Shown here: in pieces, positions 1 to 8,210 of the stretch
Layout of the letters: every line of letters begins with the position of its first letter
Position numbering within the stretch: position 1 is the first letter of the stretch
Source: Acinetobacter schindleri CIP 107287
GTDB taxonomy: Bacteria > Pseudomonadota > Gammaproteobacteria > Pseudomonadales > Moraxellaceae
Direction of reading: 5' to 3'
DNA: 64,000 nt
Assembly (NCBI RefSeq): GCF_000368625.1
Contig: NZ_KB849576.1
Span: forward strand, 434,001-498,000
Notes under the pieces: generated by a model
Told to the model about the DNA's origin: nothing
The model's database searches: none
What the model saw: only the letters and a program-made list of their open reading frames with translations
Translations under genes and position numbers: made by a program

Positions 1-788
1 TTTTTTGGCCCACCATGTGGGCACTTTGGGTGGCTGCAAAGGGAATACCTGATCTGAGTATTCTGATGCTGATGATTCTTGGTGTCATCCTTATGCGTGC
101 AGCAGGTTGTGCCATTAATGACTTTGCCGACCGAAAGGTGGATGCACATGTGGAGCGAACCAAAACACGTCCACTGGCAACTGGAATCATTAGTGGTAAA
201 GAAGCAGTGATGGTGTTCCTGGTGCTGGTGGCTGCTAGTGCCTGCTTACTGTTCTTCTTACCGATTGAAACGTTCTATTGGTCATTTGGGGCTTTATTTC
301 TAGCTTTCATTTATCCTTTTATGAAACGCTATACGCATTTACCGCAGGTATTCTTGGGTGCGGCATTTTCATGGTCCATTCCCATGGCTTATACCGCAGT
401 AGGGCAGACTCCGGATTTAACCTGCTGGTTGCTGTATTTTGGTAATCTGGCCTGGACTGTAGCATATGACACCCAATATGCAATTACCGATCGTGAATAT
501 GACTTGAAAATTGGCGTGAAATCGACTGCCATTTTATTTGGTCAATATGATATTCAAATCATCAGTGTACTGCAGGTCATTAGTCTTGTTTTGATTGGCA
601 CAGCCTTATGGGTCGAAGGCTTACTCGTTCCATTTGGCTTGATTGGTTTAATTGCGGTAGCAATCGATTTTGCTTACCAGTGGTTAAAAACCAGAGACAA
701 AGATCCGCAGCGCTGTTTCTGGGCTTTTCGGCATAACCGTTGGGTTGGCCTGATGATTTTCCTGGGAATCTTTGCTGCACTTCTGTAA
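1..788 (+). CDS. ubiA: 4-hydroxybenzoate octaprenyltransferase, 5' end outside window
   Basis: Membrane prenyltransferase that attaches the polyprenyl tail to 4-hydroxybenzoate in ubiquinone synthesis. The reading frame is open to the window edge, and the residues before the first ATG (FWPT) continue the WPTMWALW motif of UbiA, so the gene begins upstream and roughly 30-40 residues are missing. The first Asp-rich motif NDFADRKVD and the second [12 protein letters not shown], which bind Mg-prenyl diphosphate, are both present. The rest is a series of hydrophobic helices. A rho-independent terminator follows the stop. Family assignment is firm; only the 5' end is unseen. Confidence 0.95.
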   Translation, partial: FWPTMWALWVAAKGIPDLSILMLMILGVILMRAAGCAINDFADRKVDAHVERTKTRPLATGIISGKEAVMVFLVLVAASACLLFFLPIETFYWSFGALFLAFIYPFMKRYTHLPQVFLGAAFSWSIPMAYTAVGQTPDLTCWLLYFGNLAWTVAYDTQYAITDREYDLKIGVKSTAILFGQYDIQIISVLQVISLVLIGTALWVEGLLVPFGLIGLIAVAIDFAYQWLKTRDKDPQRCFWAFRHNRWVGLMIFLGIFAALL

Positions 789-810
789 CTGCATACTGTC
801 AATTCATAAC

Positions 811-840
811 AAAAGCATCCTATAAGGGTGCTTTTTTTTA
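811..840 (+). terminator. rho-independent terminator after ubiA
   Basis: Inverted repeat AGCATCC / GGGTGCT (one G-T pair) around a 5-nt loop, followed by eight T. Confidence 0.85.
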
Positions 841-895
841 TGATTAATTCAAATCTGCTCCATGAAAAAGATTAACAACAATAAGGGATTAGAAT

Positions 896-2122
896 ATGAA
901 TAGCATAATGAAAAACGGTTTCAAAAAAACTTCTTTGGCAGTCATATGTTCAATGACACTGTTAATAACAGCATGTAATGACGGTGATGATGAATTTATC
1001 GGATTTAATCCAGTACAAATCTATGCAGTCGATGATGAAGTAAAGGCAATGGTCGACCGTCATGATATTTTCAGCTATAGCATGCAGAGCGTTCAAGATA
1101 AAAATATTCGTGCTACAACCTTGGTCTTTACACCTAAAGGTACACCACCTGCAGGTGGTTGGCCGATTGTGGTTTGGGCGCATGGCACGACCGGAGCGGC
1201 AGACAAATGTGCTCCTTCACGTCTTCCATTAACTGGAGAGGAAAAAGATCTGGTCATGGAATTGGTAGAGCGCGGTTATGCGGTCATTGCACCAGACTAT
1301 GAGGGTCTGGGTAATAATAATGAACCACATCCTTATTTAAATCTTGAAAGTGCAGCCAATTCTATTCTTTCTGCTATTAGCGAAGCTAAAAAATATTATG
1401 GCAATGTTTTAGCTGATGAGTGGAGCGTGGTAGGGTGGTCACAAGGTGGGCATGCAGCGCTTGCTGCTGCAGAATTTAGTAGTGTGCTAACTAACTTTGA
1501 TTACAAGGGTGCAGTAGCAATTGCTCCAGCGTCTTATCTGGCAGAAACTTTAAATTATGGATTGGGTGTTGCTGCTACTGTTGCAGATCCCGGTACACCG
1601 GAAGCTATCCAGGCGGCAAAACAGATTGCTGGAACCTTATATGGTTATGCGGCAATTGTAAGTTCAGGAATTAAGGCAGAAAGACCGGCTTTCCAATACA
1701 GTCAGGCTTTCCTGGAAACTAAAGTTCCTCTTGCACAAATTGCGGAAGTTGAATGTTCACCACGAGTTGCTGAAGGTTTTAGGAATGATATTCAGTCCTA
1801 TATTGATAATGGTGGAACGTACGCTACTTATCAGGCTTTGCAACCCAACTTTATCCTGGATGATGATGTGAGTACTTATTTAGAGGAAAACTTGCCAGGA
1901 CAAAATCCAATTCCTAAACCTGTATATGTATTCCAAGGTGAACAAGATACAACTGTGCCTGCTTATATAACTACAACATTATTGTTTCCGAAACTTTTAG
2001 AGGTTGCAGAAGAAATGGATAATGATGATTTATTTCTTGATCCAGATGCTAATCATCAAACGATTATGACGCAGAATATTTCTGCTATTGTAGACAAAGT
2101 AGACGAGTTTATGAATCAATAG
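896..2122 (+). CDS. lipoprotein alpha/beta hydrolase, secretory-lipase-like
   Basis: Predicted outer-membrane-anchored or secreted esterase/lipase of 408 residues. A basic N-terminus and hydrophobic stretch lead to the lipobox LITAC, with Cys27 as the likely lipidated residue. An HG oxyanion motif lies near 96-97, and GWSQGG at 180-185 gives Ser182 as nucleophile. A late Asp (GEQDTTVP) and His (DANHQ) complete a plausible triad. The layout resembles the LIP family of secretory lipases. The start at 896 has an AAGGGA Shine-Dalgarno; an in-frame ATG at 908 is the alternative. It is monocistronic with its own terminator. The substrate cannot be told from sequence. Confidence 0.85.
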   Translation: MNSIMKNGFKKTSLAVICSMTLLITACNDGDDEFIGFNPVQIYAVDDEVKAMVDRHDIFSYSMQSVQDKNIRATTLVFTPKGTPPAGGWPIVVWAHGTTGAADKCAPSRLPLTGEEKDLVMELVERGYAVIAPDYEGLGNNNEPHPYLNLESAANSILSAISEAKKYYGNVLADEWSVVGWSQGGHAALAAAEFSSVLTNFDYKGAVAIAPASYLAETLNYGLGVAATVADPGTPEAIQAAKQIAGTLYGYAAIVSSGIKAERPAFQYSQAFLETKVPLAQIAEVECSPRVAEGFRNDIQSYIDNGGTYATYQALQPNFILDDDVSTYLEENLPGQNPIPKPVYVFQGEQDTTVPAYITTTLLFPKLLEVAEEMDNDDLFLDPDANHQTIMTQNISAIVDKVDEFMNQ

Positions 2123-2136
2123 AAATAGAATGTTGC

Positions 2137-2160
2137 AAGGAGCTTCGGCTCCTTTTTTAT
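2137..2160 (+). terminator. rho-independent terminator after the lipase gene
   Basis: Stem AAGGAGC / GCTCCTT with a TTCG tetraloop and a T run. Confidence 0.9.
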
Positions 2161-2241
2161 TTGTTATCTTGCTAAGTCTTGAGCAATCATCTGAGTTTGT
2201 TATAGTGGCTCAAGATTTTAGGTCAAGAGTATAGGTTTGTT

Positions 2242-2508
2242 ATGTCGCAACAGACAAAACCCCGCAGTGTCAAGAAACTGGTTATTTTTGGAACCCTGGC
2301 TTTATGTATTCCAATTTTTTTGGTCACGATGGCATTTCTGGCTGTAAATAGTGATGCCAAAAATCAGGAAAAGTATAAACAGCAGCAGACTGAAATGATC
2401 GCCCGAATTGAAGCACGAGAGGCAGCTGAGAAAAAGCAGGCAGTGGAACAGCAAGAAAATGCTGAAATAGACGTGCAGGCAGCCTCAGAGGCCAATATTC
2501 AGCAATAA
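2242..2508 (+). CDS. small single-pass membrane protein, function unknown
   Basis: An 88-residue protein that I do not recognise. A basic N-terminus (KPRSVKK) precedes one hydrophobic segment at about 12-35. A Gln/Glu/Ala-rich, charged, probably coiled tail follows (EKYKQQQTEMIARIEAREAAEKKQ). Topology by the positive-inside rule would put the tail in the periplasm. It is a single gene between a terminator and the convergent DUF2726 gene. Codon use looks ordinary, so it is probably real. Confidence 0.65.
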   Translation: MSQQTKPRSVKKLVIFGTLALCIPIFLVTMAFLAVNSDAKNQEKYKQQQTEMIARIEAREAAEKKQAVEQQENAEIDVQAASEANIQQ

Positions 2509-2526
2509 GTATTTTATATAAATTTA

Positions 2527-3000
2527 TTATCTTAAATCCCGTTGTAGTTGTCTGATGCTCGGTATTTCCGTGTATCGGACAACGGTATAGCCTGCTGCAA
2601 TCAGCATGGCATCGCGTTCTGCATCTTCCTTTTCTTTGCCAAAATGACTCGGATCATCGAGCTCTACAATTGCAACGACATTATATTCCCGGTCCATCAC
2701 TACAAAGTCAGTCACCTTGCGATTGAATTTACTCCGCATATTCATCTGGTCATGAGTAATCAAGGCACTGAAAGCAACTTGTGCCAAAATATGATGATGG
2801 GGAAAAGCATCTTTCAGACGAGTAAACATCCTGCTTTCAAAGGCAGTAATGACACGTTTGGGGTAAAATTTTTGCTGGCGGGTAAACAGGTGCGGGAAGA
2901 GCAGGCAAAATAAAGCGAAACTTGCCAGACAGCCAATCACAAAAAAAATAATCTGACTCAAATGAAACACAGCAGAACTTAGGGCAAATAAAAAACCCAC
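2527..3000 (-). CDS. DUF2726 domain protein with N-terminal membrane segment
   Basis: A 157-residue protein. Hydrophobic residues about 10-38 form one or two membrane helices. They are followed by a DUF2726-type domain containing KVTDFVVMDREYNVVAIVELDDPSH and a C-terminal VVRYTEIPS; this fold is related to restriction-endonuclease-like domains. The function is unknown. The only start that keeps the whole hydrophobic segment is a GTG at 3000, which lies inside the stem of the tRNA-Asn terminator. No good Shine-Dalgarno is visible, so the true start may be a later non-ATG codon. Confidence 0.7.
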   Translation of the reverse strand: MGFLFALSSAVFHLSQIIFFVIGCLASFALFCLLFPHLFTRQQKFYPKRVITAFESRMFTRLKDAFPHHHILAQVAFSALITHDQMNMRSKFNRKVTDFVVMDREYNVVAIVELDDPSHFGKEKEDAERDAMLIAAGYTVVRYTEIPSIRQLQRDLR

Positions 3001-3017
3001 TTCATAATGAGTGGGTT
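2988..3017 (-). terminator. terminator downstream of the first two tRNA-Asn genes
   Basis: On the minus strand AACCCACT pairs with AGTGGGTT and is followed by a T run. It overlaps the probable start codon of the DUF2726 gene. Confidence 0.8.
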
Positions 3018-3029
3018 CTTCGAGAATCT

Positions 3030-3105
3030 TGGCTCTCCCACCTGGGCTCGAACCAGGGACCTGCGGATTAACAGTCCGTCGCTCTACCGACTGAGCTATG
3101 GGAGA
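3030..3105 (-). tRNA. tRNA-Asn (GTT), copy 1
   Basis: A 76-nt cloverleaf with encoded CCA. The acceptor arms TCTCCCA / TGGGAGA pair fully. The anticodon loop CTGTTAA gives GTT, and the T-loop is GGTTCGAGCC. It is the promoter-distal member of a pair with copy 2, 6 nt away, and probably shares its transcript. Confidence 0.97.
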
Positions 3106-3111
3106 ATAGAT

Positions 3112-3187
3112 TGGCTCTCCAACCTGGGCTCGAACCAGGGACCTGCGGATTAACAGTCCGTCGCTCTACCGACTGAGCTATTGGAGA
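3112..3187 (-). tRNA. tRNA-Asn (GTT), copy 2
   Basis: Same body as copy 1, but the acceptor arms are TCTCCAA / TTGGAGA, a compensated change of base pair 6-67 from C-G to A-T. CCA is encoded and the anticodon is GTT. Confidence 0.97.
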
Positions 3188-3432
3188 ATCTGAAAGCGAT
3201 TATAGAGAGATTTAAAAAGGGGTCAAGGCACTTTTAGAAAAAAGCTGTAGAAATTGAATCAAGTGTTTTAAAAATAGTCGAAAAGGTTTTTAGTTCAAAC
3301 TGTTATATTTAGGTAAAACAGGCCAGCGGTCAGATTTTAATAAGCCTTAATCCTTGTAAATGATCTGAAATGTCGGAAATGATGTGGCATAGCGCATGTA
3401 GATCAATACGATTTCAATCTAAAAATATAGAT
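3188..3432. other. intergenic gap between tRNA-Asn units
   Basis: AT-rich DNA upstream of the tRNA pair (minus strand). It should hold their promoter, but I could not fix -35/-10 boxes. The apparent plus-strand reading frame running through here into the tRNA is an antisense shadow of the tRNA and is not called. Confidence 0.5.
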
Positions 3433-3467
3433 ATAAAAAAAAGCCCACTTCGCAATGAGTGGGCTTT
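3433..3467 (-). terminator. terminator downstream of tRNA-Asn copy 3
   Basis: On the minus strand AAAGCCCACT pairs with AGTGGGCTTT and is followed by a T run. It closely resembles the terminator at 2988-3017, evidence that the whole unit was duplicated. Confidence 0.8.
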
Positions 3468-3476
3468 CTGGAATCT

Positions 3477-3552
3477 TGGCTCTCCCACCTGGGCTCGAAC
3501 CAGGGACCTGCGGATTAACAGTCCGTCGCTCTACCGACTGAGCTATTGGAGA
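3477..3552 (-). tRNA. tRNA-Asn (GTT), copy 3, hybrid acceptor stem
   Basis: The body is identical to the other two copies and the anticodon is GTT. The 5' acceptor arm is TCTCCAA (as copy 2) and the 3' arm is TGGGAGA (as copy 1), leaving an A6-G67 mismatch. Flanks behave likewise: the upstream side matches copy 2 (GGAGAATCTGA) and the downstream side matches copy 1. It looks like a collapsed copy of the two-gene unit. Confidence 0.95.
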
Positions 3553-3652
3553 ATCTGATGCGCATTTTAGGCAGGAAACGAAAGGTCGTCAACCAATTAA
3601 TTGAAAGAAATGAAACGTTTGCTTTATTAATATGCGTTTAGGACTTAAAAAT

Positions 3653-3685
3653 AAAAAAATCACCCACGAAGGGTGATTTTTTAGG
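3653..3685 (-). terminator. terminator after sodB
   Basis: AAATCACCC / GGGTGATTT stem with a T run on both strands. Confidence 0.85.
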
Positions 3686-3700
3686 CTTAGAAATAAAAAA

Positions 3701-4327
3701 TTATTTCTCAACACCAGCAGCTTGACCTGCATATTTCGCGTTTGCGTAATCCCAGTTTACTAGGCTTTCTAGGAAAGTAGAGATGTATTTAGGACGAGCG
3801 TTACGATAGTCGATGTAGTAAGCATGTTCCCAAACGTCAATTGTCAACACAGCAATTTTACCGTGCGCCATTGGAGTGTCAGCATTTGAAGTTTTAAGGA
3901 TAGAAAGGTTGCCGTTTACTTCGTCAGCAACTAACCAAGCCCAACCTGAACCGAATTGAGTTGCAGCAGCAGTTGCGAATTCTTCAGCGAATTTTTCGTA
4001 AGAACCGAAAGCTTCGTCAATTTTAGCAGCCAAAGCGCCAGTAGCTTTACCGCCACCGTTTTTAGTTAAGCAGTTCCAGTAGAAAGTGTGGTTCCATACT
4101 TGAGCAGCGTTGTTGAAAACACCTGCTTTAGATGAATCACCAGCAGAAGCCAGAATGATTTCTTCTAGAGTTTTGCCTTCAAGCTCAGTACCAGCGATCA
4201 GGTTGTTTAGGTTAACCACGTAAGTATTGTGGTGTTTGTCGTGATGGTATTCTAAAGTTTCTTTGCTGATGTGTGGAGCAAGATCTTCGTAGCCGTAAGG
4301 TAATGCTGGTAAAGTAATGGTTGTCAT
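3701..4327 (-). CDS. sodB: superoxide dismutase [Fe]
   Basis: Converts superoxide to oxygen and hydrogen peroxide in the cytoplasm. The 208-residue protein carries metal ligands His28 (LEYHHDKHH), His80 (QVWNHTFYW), Asp164 and His168 ([11 protein letters not shown]). Gln76 in AAQVWNH is the residue position typical of Fe rather than Mn enzymes. The ATG at 4327 was chosen over one at 4345 because AAGGA lies 9 nt before it and the family starts with a short MT. leader. It is monocistronic with its own terminator. Confidence 0.97.
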   Translation of the reverse strand: MTTITLPALPYGYEDLAPHISKETLEYHHDKHHNTYVVNLNNLIAGTELEGKTLEEIILASAGDSSKAGVFNNAAQVWNHTFYWNCLTKNGGGKATGALAAKIDEAFGSYEKFAEEFATAAATQFGSGWAWLVADEVNGNLSILKTSNADTPMAHGKIAVLTIDVWEHAYYIDYRNARPKYISTFLESLVNWDYANAKYAGQAAGVEK

Positions 4328-4481
4328 GTTTTCAATTCCTTGCATTTTGCTGGGTTTTGACAGTAAGTGGCGTTATTGTAATAGAAAAACAGGCCGAAAT
4401 GCGCATTACAGATAAATAAGAATACAGAATAAAGCCTGAAATTATACGTATAAAGCCGCTGTCAAATACCGTCAGATGAAA

Positions 4482-5240
4482 TTAAATCGGATTGTTTAAT
4501 TCGAAATAACTATACTCAATATTGAACTGCTGGGAAATAGCTTTTGCAAGGCGTTGAACACCATATTTCTCAGTCGCATGATGACCGCAAGCATAATAAT
4601 GCACATCTAGTTCTTGAGCTTCATAGAAAGTGCGTTCCGACACTTCACCCGAAATATAAGCATCACAGTTCTGTGCAGCCGCTTTTTGAATATAATCCTG
4701 TGCACCGCCAGTACAGAATCCGACTTTACGAATTTCAGTTTTATCGGCTGGTAGATGAATCGCATCAAAGCTCAGCTTTTCAGAAACATAGTCTTTAAAT
4801 TGCTCTGGTGTCGTGGCCTGTTTTAAATAGCCAATATTGCCAATTGGACGTCGTTCATTTGGATCTAGCTGTTCAATATTCTCAAGTTCTAGCAGATCGG
4901 CAATCGCAGCATTATTTCCCAAAGTAGGGTGACTATCTAAAGGCAGATGATAGCCAACTAGAGAGATATCATTTTGAATCAGAGTCTTAATCCGTTGACC
5001 ACGCATACCAGTAATCGGGTAGGGTTCGCCTTTCCAGAAATAGCCATGATGCACCAATAAAAGATCCGCACCTTGGGCAATTGCGGCTTCAATGGCCCCT
5101 TGAGAAGCAGTCACAGCACACAGAATTTTATTGACTTCAGAGCGGCCTTCAATCTGTAAGCCATTCGGTGCATAGTCTTTGAATTCATGCGTAGCTAGGG
5201 TCTGGTCACACCATTGAATAATGTCCTGCAATTTGGCCAT
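4482..5240 (-). CDS. Nif3-like dinuclear metal-centre protein (YbgI family)
   Basis: A 252-residue member of the Nif3/YbgI family. Metal-binding elements are LLLVHHGYFWKGE near the N-terminus and YYACGHHATEKYG near the C-terminus. Family members form hexameric rings with two-metal sites; the cellular reaction is not settled, and the old GTP cyclohydrolase label is weak. The short start MAKLQDIIQWCD fits the family length (about 250). It is divergent from the DegS-type protease gene. Confidence 0.9.
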   Translation of the reverse strand: MAKLQDIIQWCDQTLATHEFKDYAPNGLQIEGRSEVNKILCAVTASQGAIEAAIAQGADLLLVHHGYFWKGEPYPITGMRGQRIKTLIQNDISLVGYHLPLDSHPTLGNNAAIADLLELENIEQLDPNERRPIGNIGYLKQATTPEQFKDYVSEKLSFDAIHLPADKTEIRKVGFCTGGAQDYIQKAAAQNCDAYISGEVSERTFYEAQELDVHYYACGHHATEKYGVQRLAKAISQQFNIEYSYFELNNPI

Positions 5241-5413
5241 AAAATTTCTCTTTAAACCTTTAAATTGTCATCATCAAAACATATTTTGAATTGTAACTAA
5301 AGCAGCACAAATCTCTTTTGCTTTTTTTATGTTTAGTTTTGTGTTTAGCTTTACAATAGAGCACAAATTGCTTAGTCATCAATAAATTAAAAATATTGTC
5401 AGAGGATAATAAA

Positions 5414-6598
5414 GTGCGTCGGACCTTTACATGGTTACCTTGGGTGTTGCTGATCTTAGTGATCATCGTCTTTCTAGGTTGGCAACAGTTGCAAAAACCA
5501 AAAGCACCTGTCGCGCCAGATGGCGTCAAAATGCCTGCTGAAAAAGTTGAACCATTATTGGATACTTCACGTGCTGGTGGAGTGGTTTCTTACAGCGCTG
5601 CGGTTAAAGTTGCTGCACCGGCTGTAGTGAATATCTTTACCACACAGAAAGTGAAGAAGCAGGACAATCCTTTACTCAACGATCCAGTCTTCCGTGAATT
5701 CTTTGGTGATCAATTACCGGAACAGTTCTCTCAAGGTCCAAATGAAAATAGCCTTGGATCAGGGGTAATTGTGCGTGCAGATGGTTATGTTCTGACGAAT
5801 AATCATGTGATTGCGCAGGCTGATCAGATCATTGTGGCGCTGAATGATGGCCGTCGTGCTGAAGCGAAAGTGATTGGGACTGACCCAGATACCGACCTGG
5901 CGGTGATCAAAATTGAGCTGGATAAATTACCGGTATTGCCATTCAAGCTGAGCGGTAATGAAGTGGGTGACGTCGTTCTGGCGATTGGTAATCCTTTCGG
6001 TGTCGGTCAAACCGTGACGCAGGGGATTATTTCTGCAACGGGTCGTTCTGATCTGGGCATCAATACCTATGAAGACTTTGTACAAACAGATGCCGCAATT
6101 AATCCGGGGAACTCAGGTGGTGCACTGATTGATGTTTCTGGGAATCTGATTGGGGTGAATACCGCAATCTTCTCTCAGTCTGGCGGTTCACTCGGGATTG
6201 GCTTCGCGATTCCAGCTAAAGTCTGTCAGCAGATCATGAATGCCATTCTGAAGGATGGTCGTGTAGTGCGCGGCTGGCTGGGCATTAGTCTGTTACCGCC
6301 ACAACGTAATGATGTGATGAAACCATCTGAACAGGGTGTGACTGTGGCGGAAGTATTGCCAAATGGTCCTTCAGCCAAAGCGGGTATTCAGCGGGGTGAC
6401 AAGATTATCAAGGTGAATGATGAACAGATTACGTCTGCATCGCATCTGATTAACTACGTAGCTCTACAGGCTCCAGGTAGCAAGATTATGATTGAAGTGG
6501 AACGTGCAGGCAAAAAACTGGATCTGAATGTGGTGGTTGGTGAACGCCAACAACAGCAGCAAAATGCATCATCACAATATATTCCTTTACCAGAATAA
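5414..6598 (+). CDS. DegS/AlgW-type periplasmic serine protease, inner-membrane anchored
   Basis: HtrA-family protease that senses misfolded outer-membrane proteins. Numbered from the GTG at 5414, it has one N-terminal membrane anchor (about 5-24). The trypsin-like domain has His131 (TNNHVIA), Asp161 (DTDLAVIK) and Ser234 (NPGNSGGAL). A single PDZ domain follows (about 275-375), the one-PDZ layout of DegS/AlgW rather than DegP. A TTG at 5396 would add six residues, but AGAGGA sits 7 nt before the GTG and favours the shorter form. Whether it cleaves an RseA-like anti-sigma here is inferred. Confidence 0.92.
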   Translation: MRRTFTWLPWVLLILVIIVFLGWQQLQKPKAPVAPDGVKMPAEKVEPLLDTSRAGGVVSYSAAVKVAAPAVVNIFTTQKVKKQDNPLLNDPVFREFFGDQLPEQFSQGPNENSLGSGVIVRADGYVLTNNHVIAQADQIIVALNDGRRAEAKVIGTDPDTDLAVIKIELDKLPVLPFKLSGNEVGDVVLAIGNPFGVGQTVTQGIISATGRSDLGINTYEDFVQTDAAINPGNSGGALIDVSGNLIGVNTAIFSQSGGSLGIGFAIPAKVCQQIMNAILKDGRVVRGWLGISLLPPQRNDVMKPSEQGVTVAEVLPNGPSAKAGIQRGDKIIKVNDEQITSASHLINYVALQAPGSKIMIEVERAGKKLDLNVVVGERQQQQQNASSQYIPLPE

Positions 6599-6616
6599 AC
6601 TTTAAAATTTTCGAAT

Positions 6617-6649
6617 AAAAAATCCCTCCTAGTGAGGGATTTTTTTTAT
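6617..6649 (+). terminator. terminator after the degS-like gene
   Basis: AAATCCCTC / GAGGGATTT stem followed by a T run. Confidence 0.85.
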
Positions 6650-6745
6650 GATCAGCTTTTATTTTTTGATTACAAAACATGAATATTTTATGTGATTTAA
6701 ATCATTTAACTTCATTGAATAAAATCAAAAAAAGAGTAAATAACA

Positions 6746-7003
6746 ATGAGTTTTATGACTGCAGATCAAGCCAAAGTTTTATCCGATGTAGCCAATATAA
6801 ATATTGATATGTTTAAGCCACGTTTGGCTCAACTGATTGAAGACAATGCCCGACTAGGTAATACCGCTGTGCTGACAGTGTTTCCTAAGCATCTGCCTCT
6901 AGAAGAGATCCGTAGACTATCAGCGGAGTTGACTGACTTGGGCTATAACGTGCGCTTTGAAGTGCGGGAATTTTATTATAGTTTTAATGTGTACTGGCTA
7001 TAA
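6746..7003 (+). CDS. hypothetical protein, 85 residues
   Basis: A soluble, mixed-composition protein that I cannot assign. It has a predicted helical N-terminal half (DQAKVLSDVANINIDMFKPRLAQLIEDNARLG) and a tyrosine/phenylalanine-rich end (VREFYYSFNVYWL). Composition and codon use look like real coding sequence. It stands alone between the protease terminator and rutD, 80 nt upstream of rutD on the same strand. Confidence 0.6.
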   Translation: MSFMTADQAKVLSDVANINIDMFKPRLAQLIEDNARLGNTAVLTVFPKHLPLEEIRRLSAELTDLGYNVRFEVREFYYSFNVYWL

Positions 7004-7083
7004 TTTTATCAATTGTTCAAAAATAGCTCTATTCAGGCATATATTTTGCTGCATTCATCTTATAGCGAAACTATGAGAAATTT

Positions 7084-7875
7084 ATGTCTTTATTTATTCA
7101 TCCTGCAGCACAGGCAGATGCACCTTATGTGGTGCTTTCGACCGGACTAGGCGGGCATGCCAGTTTCTGGAATCCTCAAATTAGAGTTTTACAGCAGCAT
7201 TTTCATGTAGTCACTTATGATCATGAAGGCTGTCATTCAGATTCAAAGCTTTTGCCTACGCCTTATTCGATCGACCATATGGTGCATCAGGTGCTGGATT
7301 TATTGATCAATGATGGTATTCGAGAGTTTCATTTTATCGGGCATGCGCTGGGTGGGCATATCGGTATGCAACTAGCGACCTATCAAACTGAAAGAAAGTT
7401 CAAGTTACTGAGTCTGACCATGTTAAATGCTTGGGGAGAGCTAGATGCCCATACTAGGAAGTGTTTCGAGGCACGAACTTCGTTATTGCTCAATAGCGGG
7501 GCAGAGGCATATGTAAGAGCACAGGCTTTATTTCTTTATCCGCCGCAGTGGATCTCGGCCCATATTGATCAGTTAACCGAAGCAGAGAACAAGCAGTTAT
7601 TAGACTTTCCACCGATTCCAAATGTTTTGGCACGCCTACAAGCTGTGCAGGTTTTTAAACTGAACGCAGAACATCGACAGACACTCAAAGATGTTCCTGT
7701 ACATCTGATTGCCAATCAGGATGATTTCCTGGTGTCTTATCAACGGTCACAACAGTTACAAGAATGCTTGCCTCATAGCCACCTAAGTTTGCTTGCTACA
7801 GGTGCACATGCATCTACTGTGACCGAAACAGATCAGGTGAATCAGCTGATACTTTCCTTCTTAATTTCTCGTTAA
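7084..7875 (+). CDS. rutD: RutD-like alpha/beta hydrolase (aminoacrylate step)
   Basis: A 263-residue alpha/beta hydrolase matching RutD in layout: VVLSTGLGGHASFW near the N-terminus, then GHALGG at 86-91, NAWGELDAHTRKCFEAR, ALFLYPPQW, and a late His in GAHASTVT. RutD speeds breakdown of aminoacrylate in the Rut uracil pathway. The usual Ser nucleophile is Ala88; as I recall, E. coli RutD also reads GHALG. Unlike enteric operons, the gene is separated from rutA by a terminator and about 335 bp, so it has its own control. A paralogous hydrolase is the alternative. Confidence 0.8.
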   Translation: MSLFIHPAAQADAPYVVLSTGLGGHASFWNPQIRVLQQHFHVVTYDHEGCHSDSKLLPTPYSIDHMVHQVLDLLINDGIREFHFIGHALGGHIGMQLATYQTERKFKLLSLTMLNAWGELDAHTRKCFEARTSLLLNSGAEAYVRAQALFLYPPQWISAHIDQLTEAENKQLLDFPPIPNVLARLQAVQVFKLNAEHRQTLKDVPVHLIANQDDFLVSYQRSQQLQECLPHSHLSLLATGAHASTVTETDQVNQLILSFLISR

Positions 7876-7888
7876 TTTTGCTCATTTT

Positions 7889-7918
7889 AAAAGCCAGGCC
7901 CAGCGTCTGGTTTTTTAT
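7889..7918 (+). terminator. terminator after rutD
   Basis: Stem AGCCAGGC / GTCTGGTT with a T run. It separates rutD transcription from the rutA promoter region. Confidence 0.75.
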
Positions 7919-7959
7919 CTTTTCTAATCAATCATTTTTGTAGCATCAGCATGGCTTTT

Positions 7960-8035
7960 ACTTCGAATTGATGCATGAACTGCAAATGCACAAATTGCTA
8001 CGAGTGCACTTGAATGAAACAGTATGTGCAAAATT
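7960..8035. promoter_or_regulatory. possible activator-binding zone upstream of rutA
   Basis: A cluster of TGCA cores (7972, 7981, 7987, 8005, 8027), including TGCAC and GTGCA half-sites. NtrC sites are TGCAC-N7-GTGCA; the spacing here does not match exactly. The location 90-160 bp upstream of a sigma-54 promoter is right for an enhancer. Weak evidence. Confidence 0.3.
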
Positions 8036-8118
8036 GACTCATAGGTAAAAATGGTTATTTTACTAAAAATTCAAAAGATAAAATATTAAGTATTTGATAA
8101 ATAATAATTAAATATATT

Positions 8119-8134
8119 TGGCACATGCTTTGCA
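8119..8134 (+). promoter_or_regulatory. sigma-54 promoter of the rut operon
   Basis: TGGCAC (8119-8124), 5 nt, TTGCA (8130-8134): invariant GG and GC are separated by 10 nt, the exact -24/-12 geometry of RpoN promoters. Transcription would start near 8145, about 65 nt before rutA. E. coli rut is known to be NtrC/sigma-54 controlled, which fits use of pyrimidines as a nitrogen source. Confidence 0.85.
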
Positions 8135-8210
8135 ATGTTTATCTTGTAAATAAAATTCCCGAAGTGGAATCAGAAATTTGAATAAGTGTTAAAAATAATG
8201 AGGTGTGAAA

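Noticed and set aside
3370..3558. 62-codon plus-strand frame ending in SPTWARTRDLRINSPSLYRLSYWRI
   Set aside because: It is the antisense reading of tRNA-Asn copy 3; this peptide pattern is a familiar artefact of tRNA genes.
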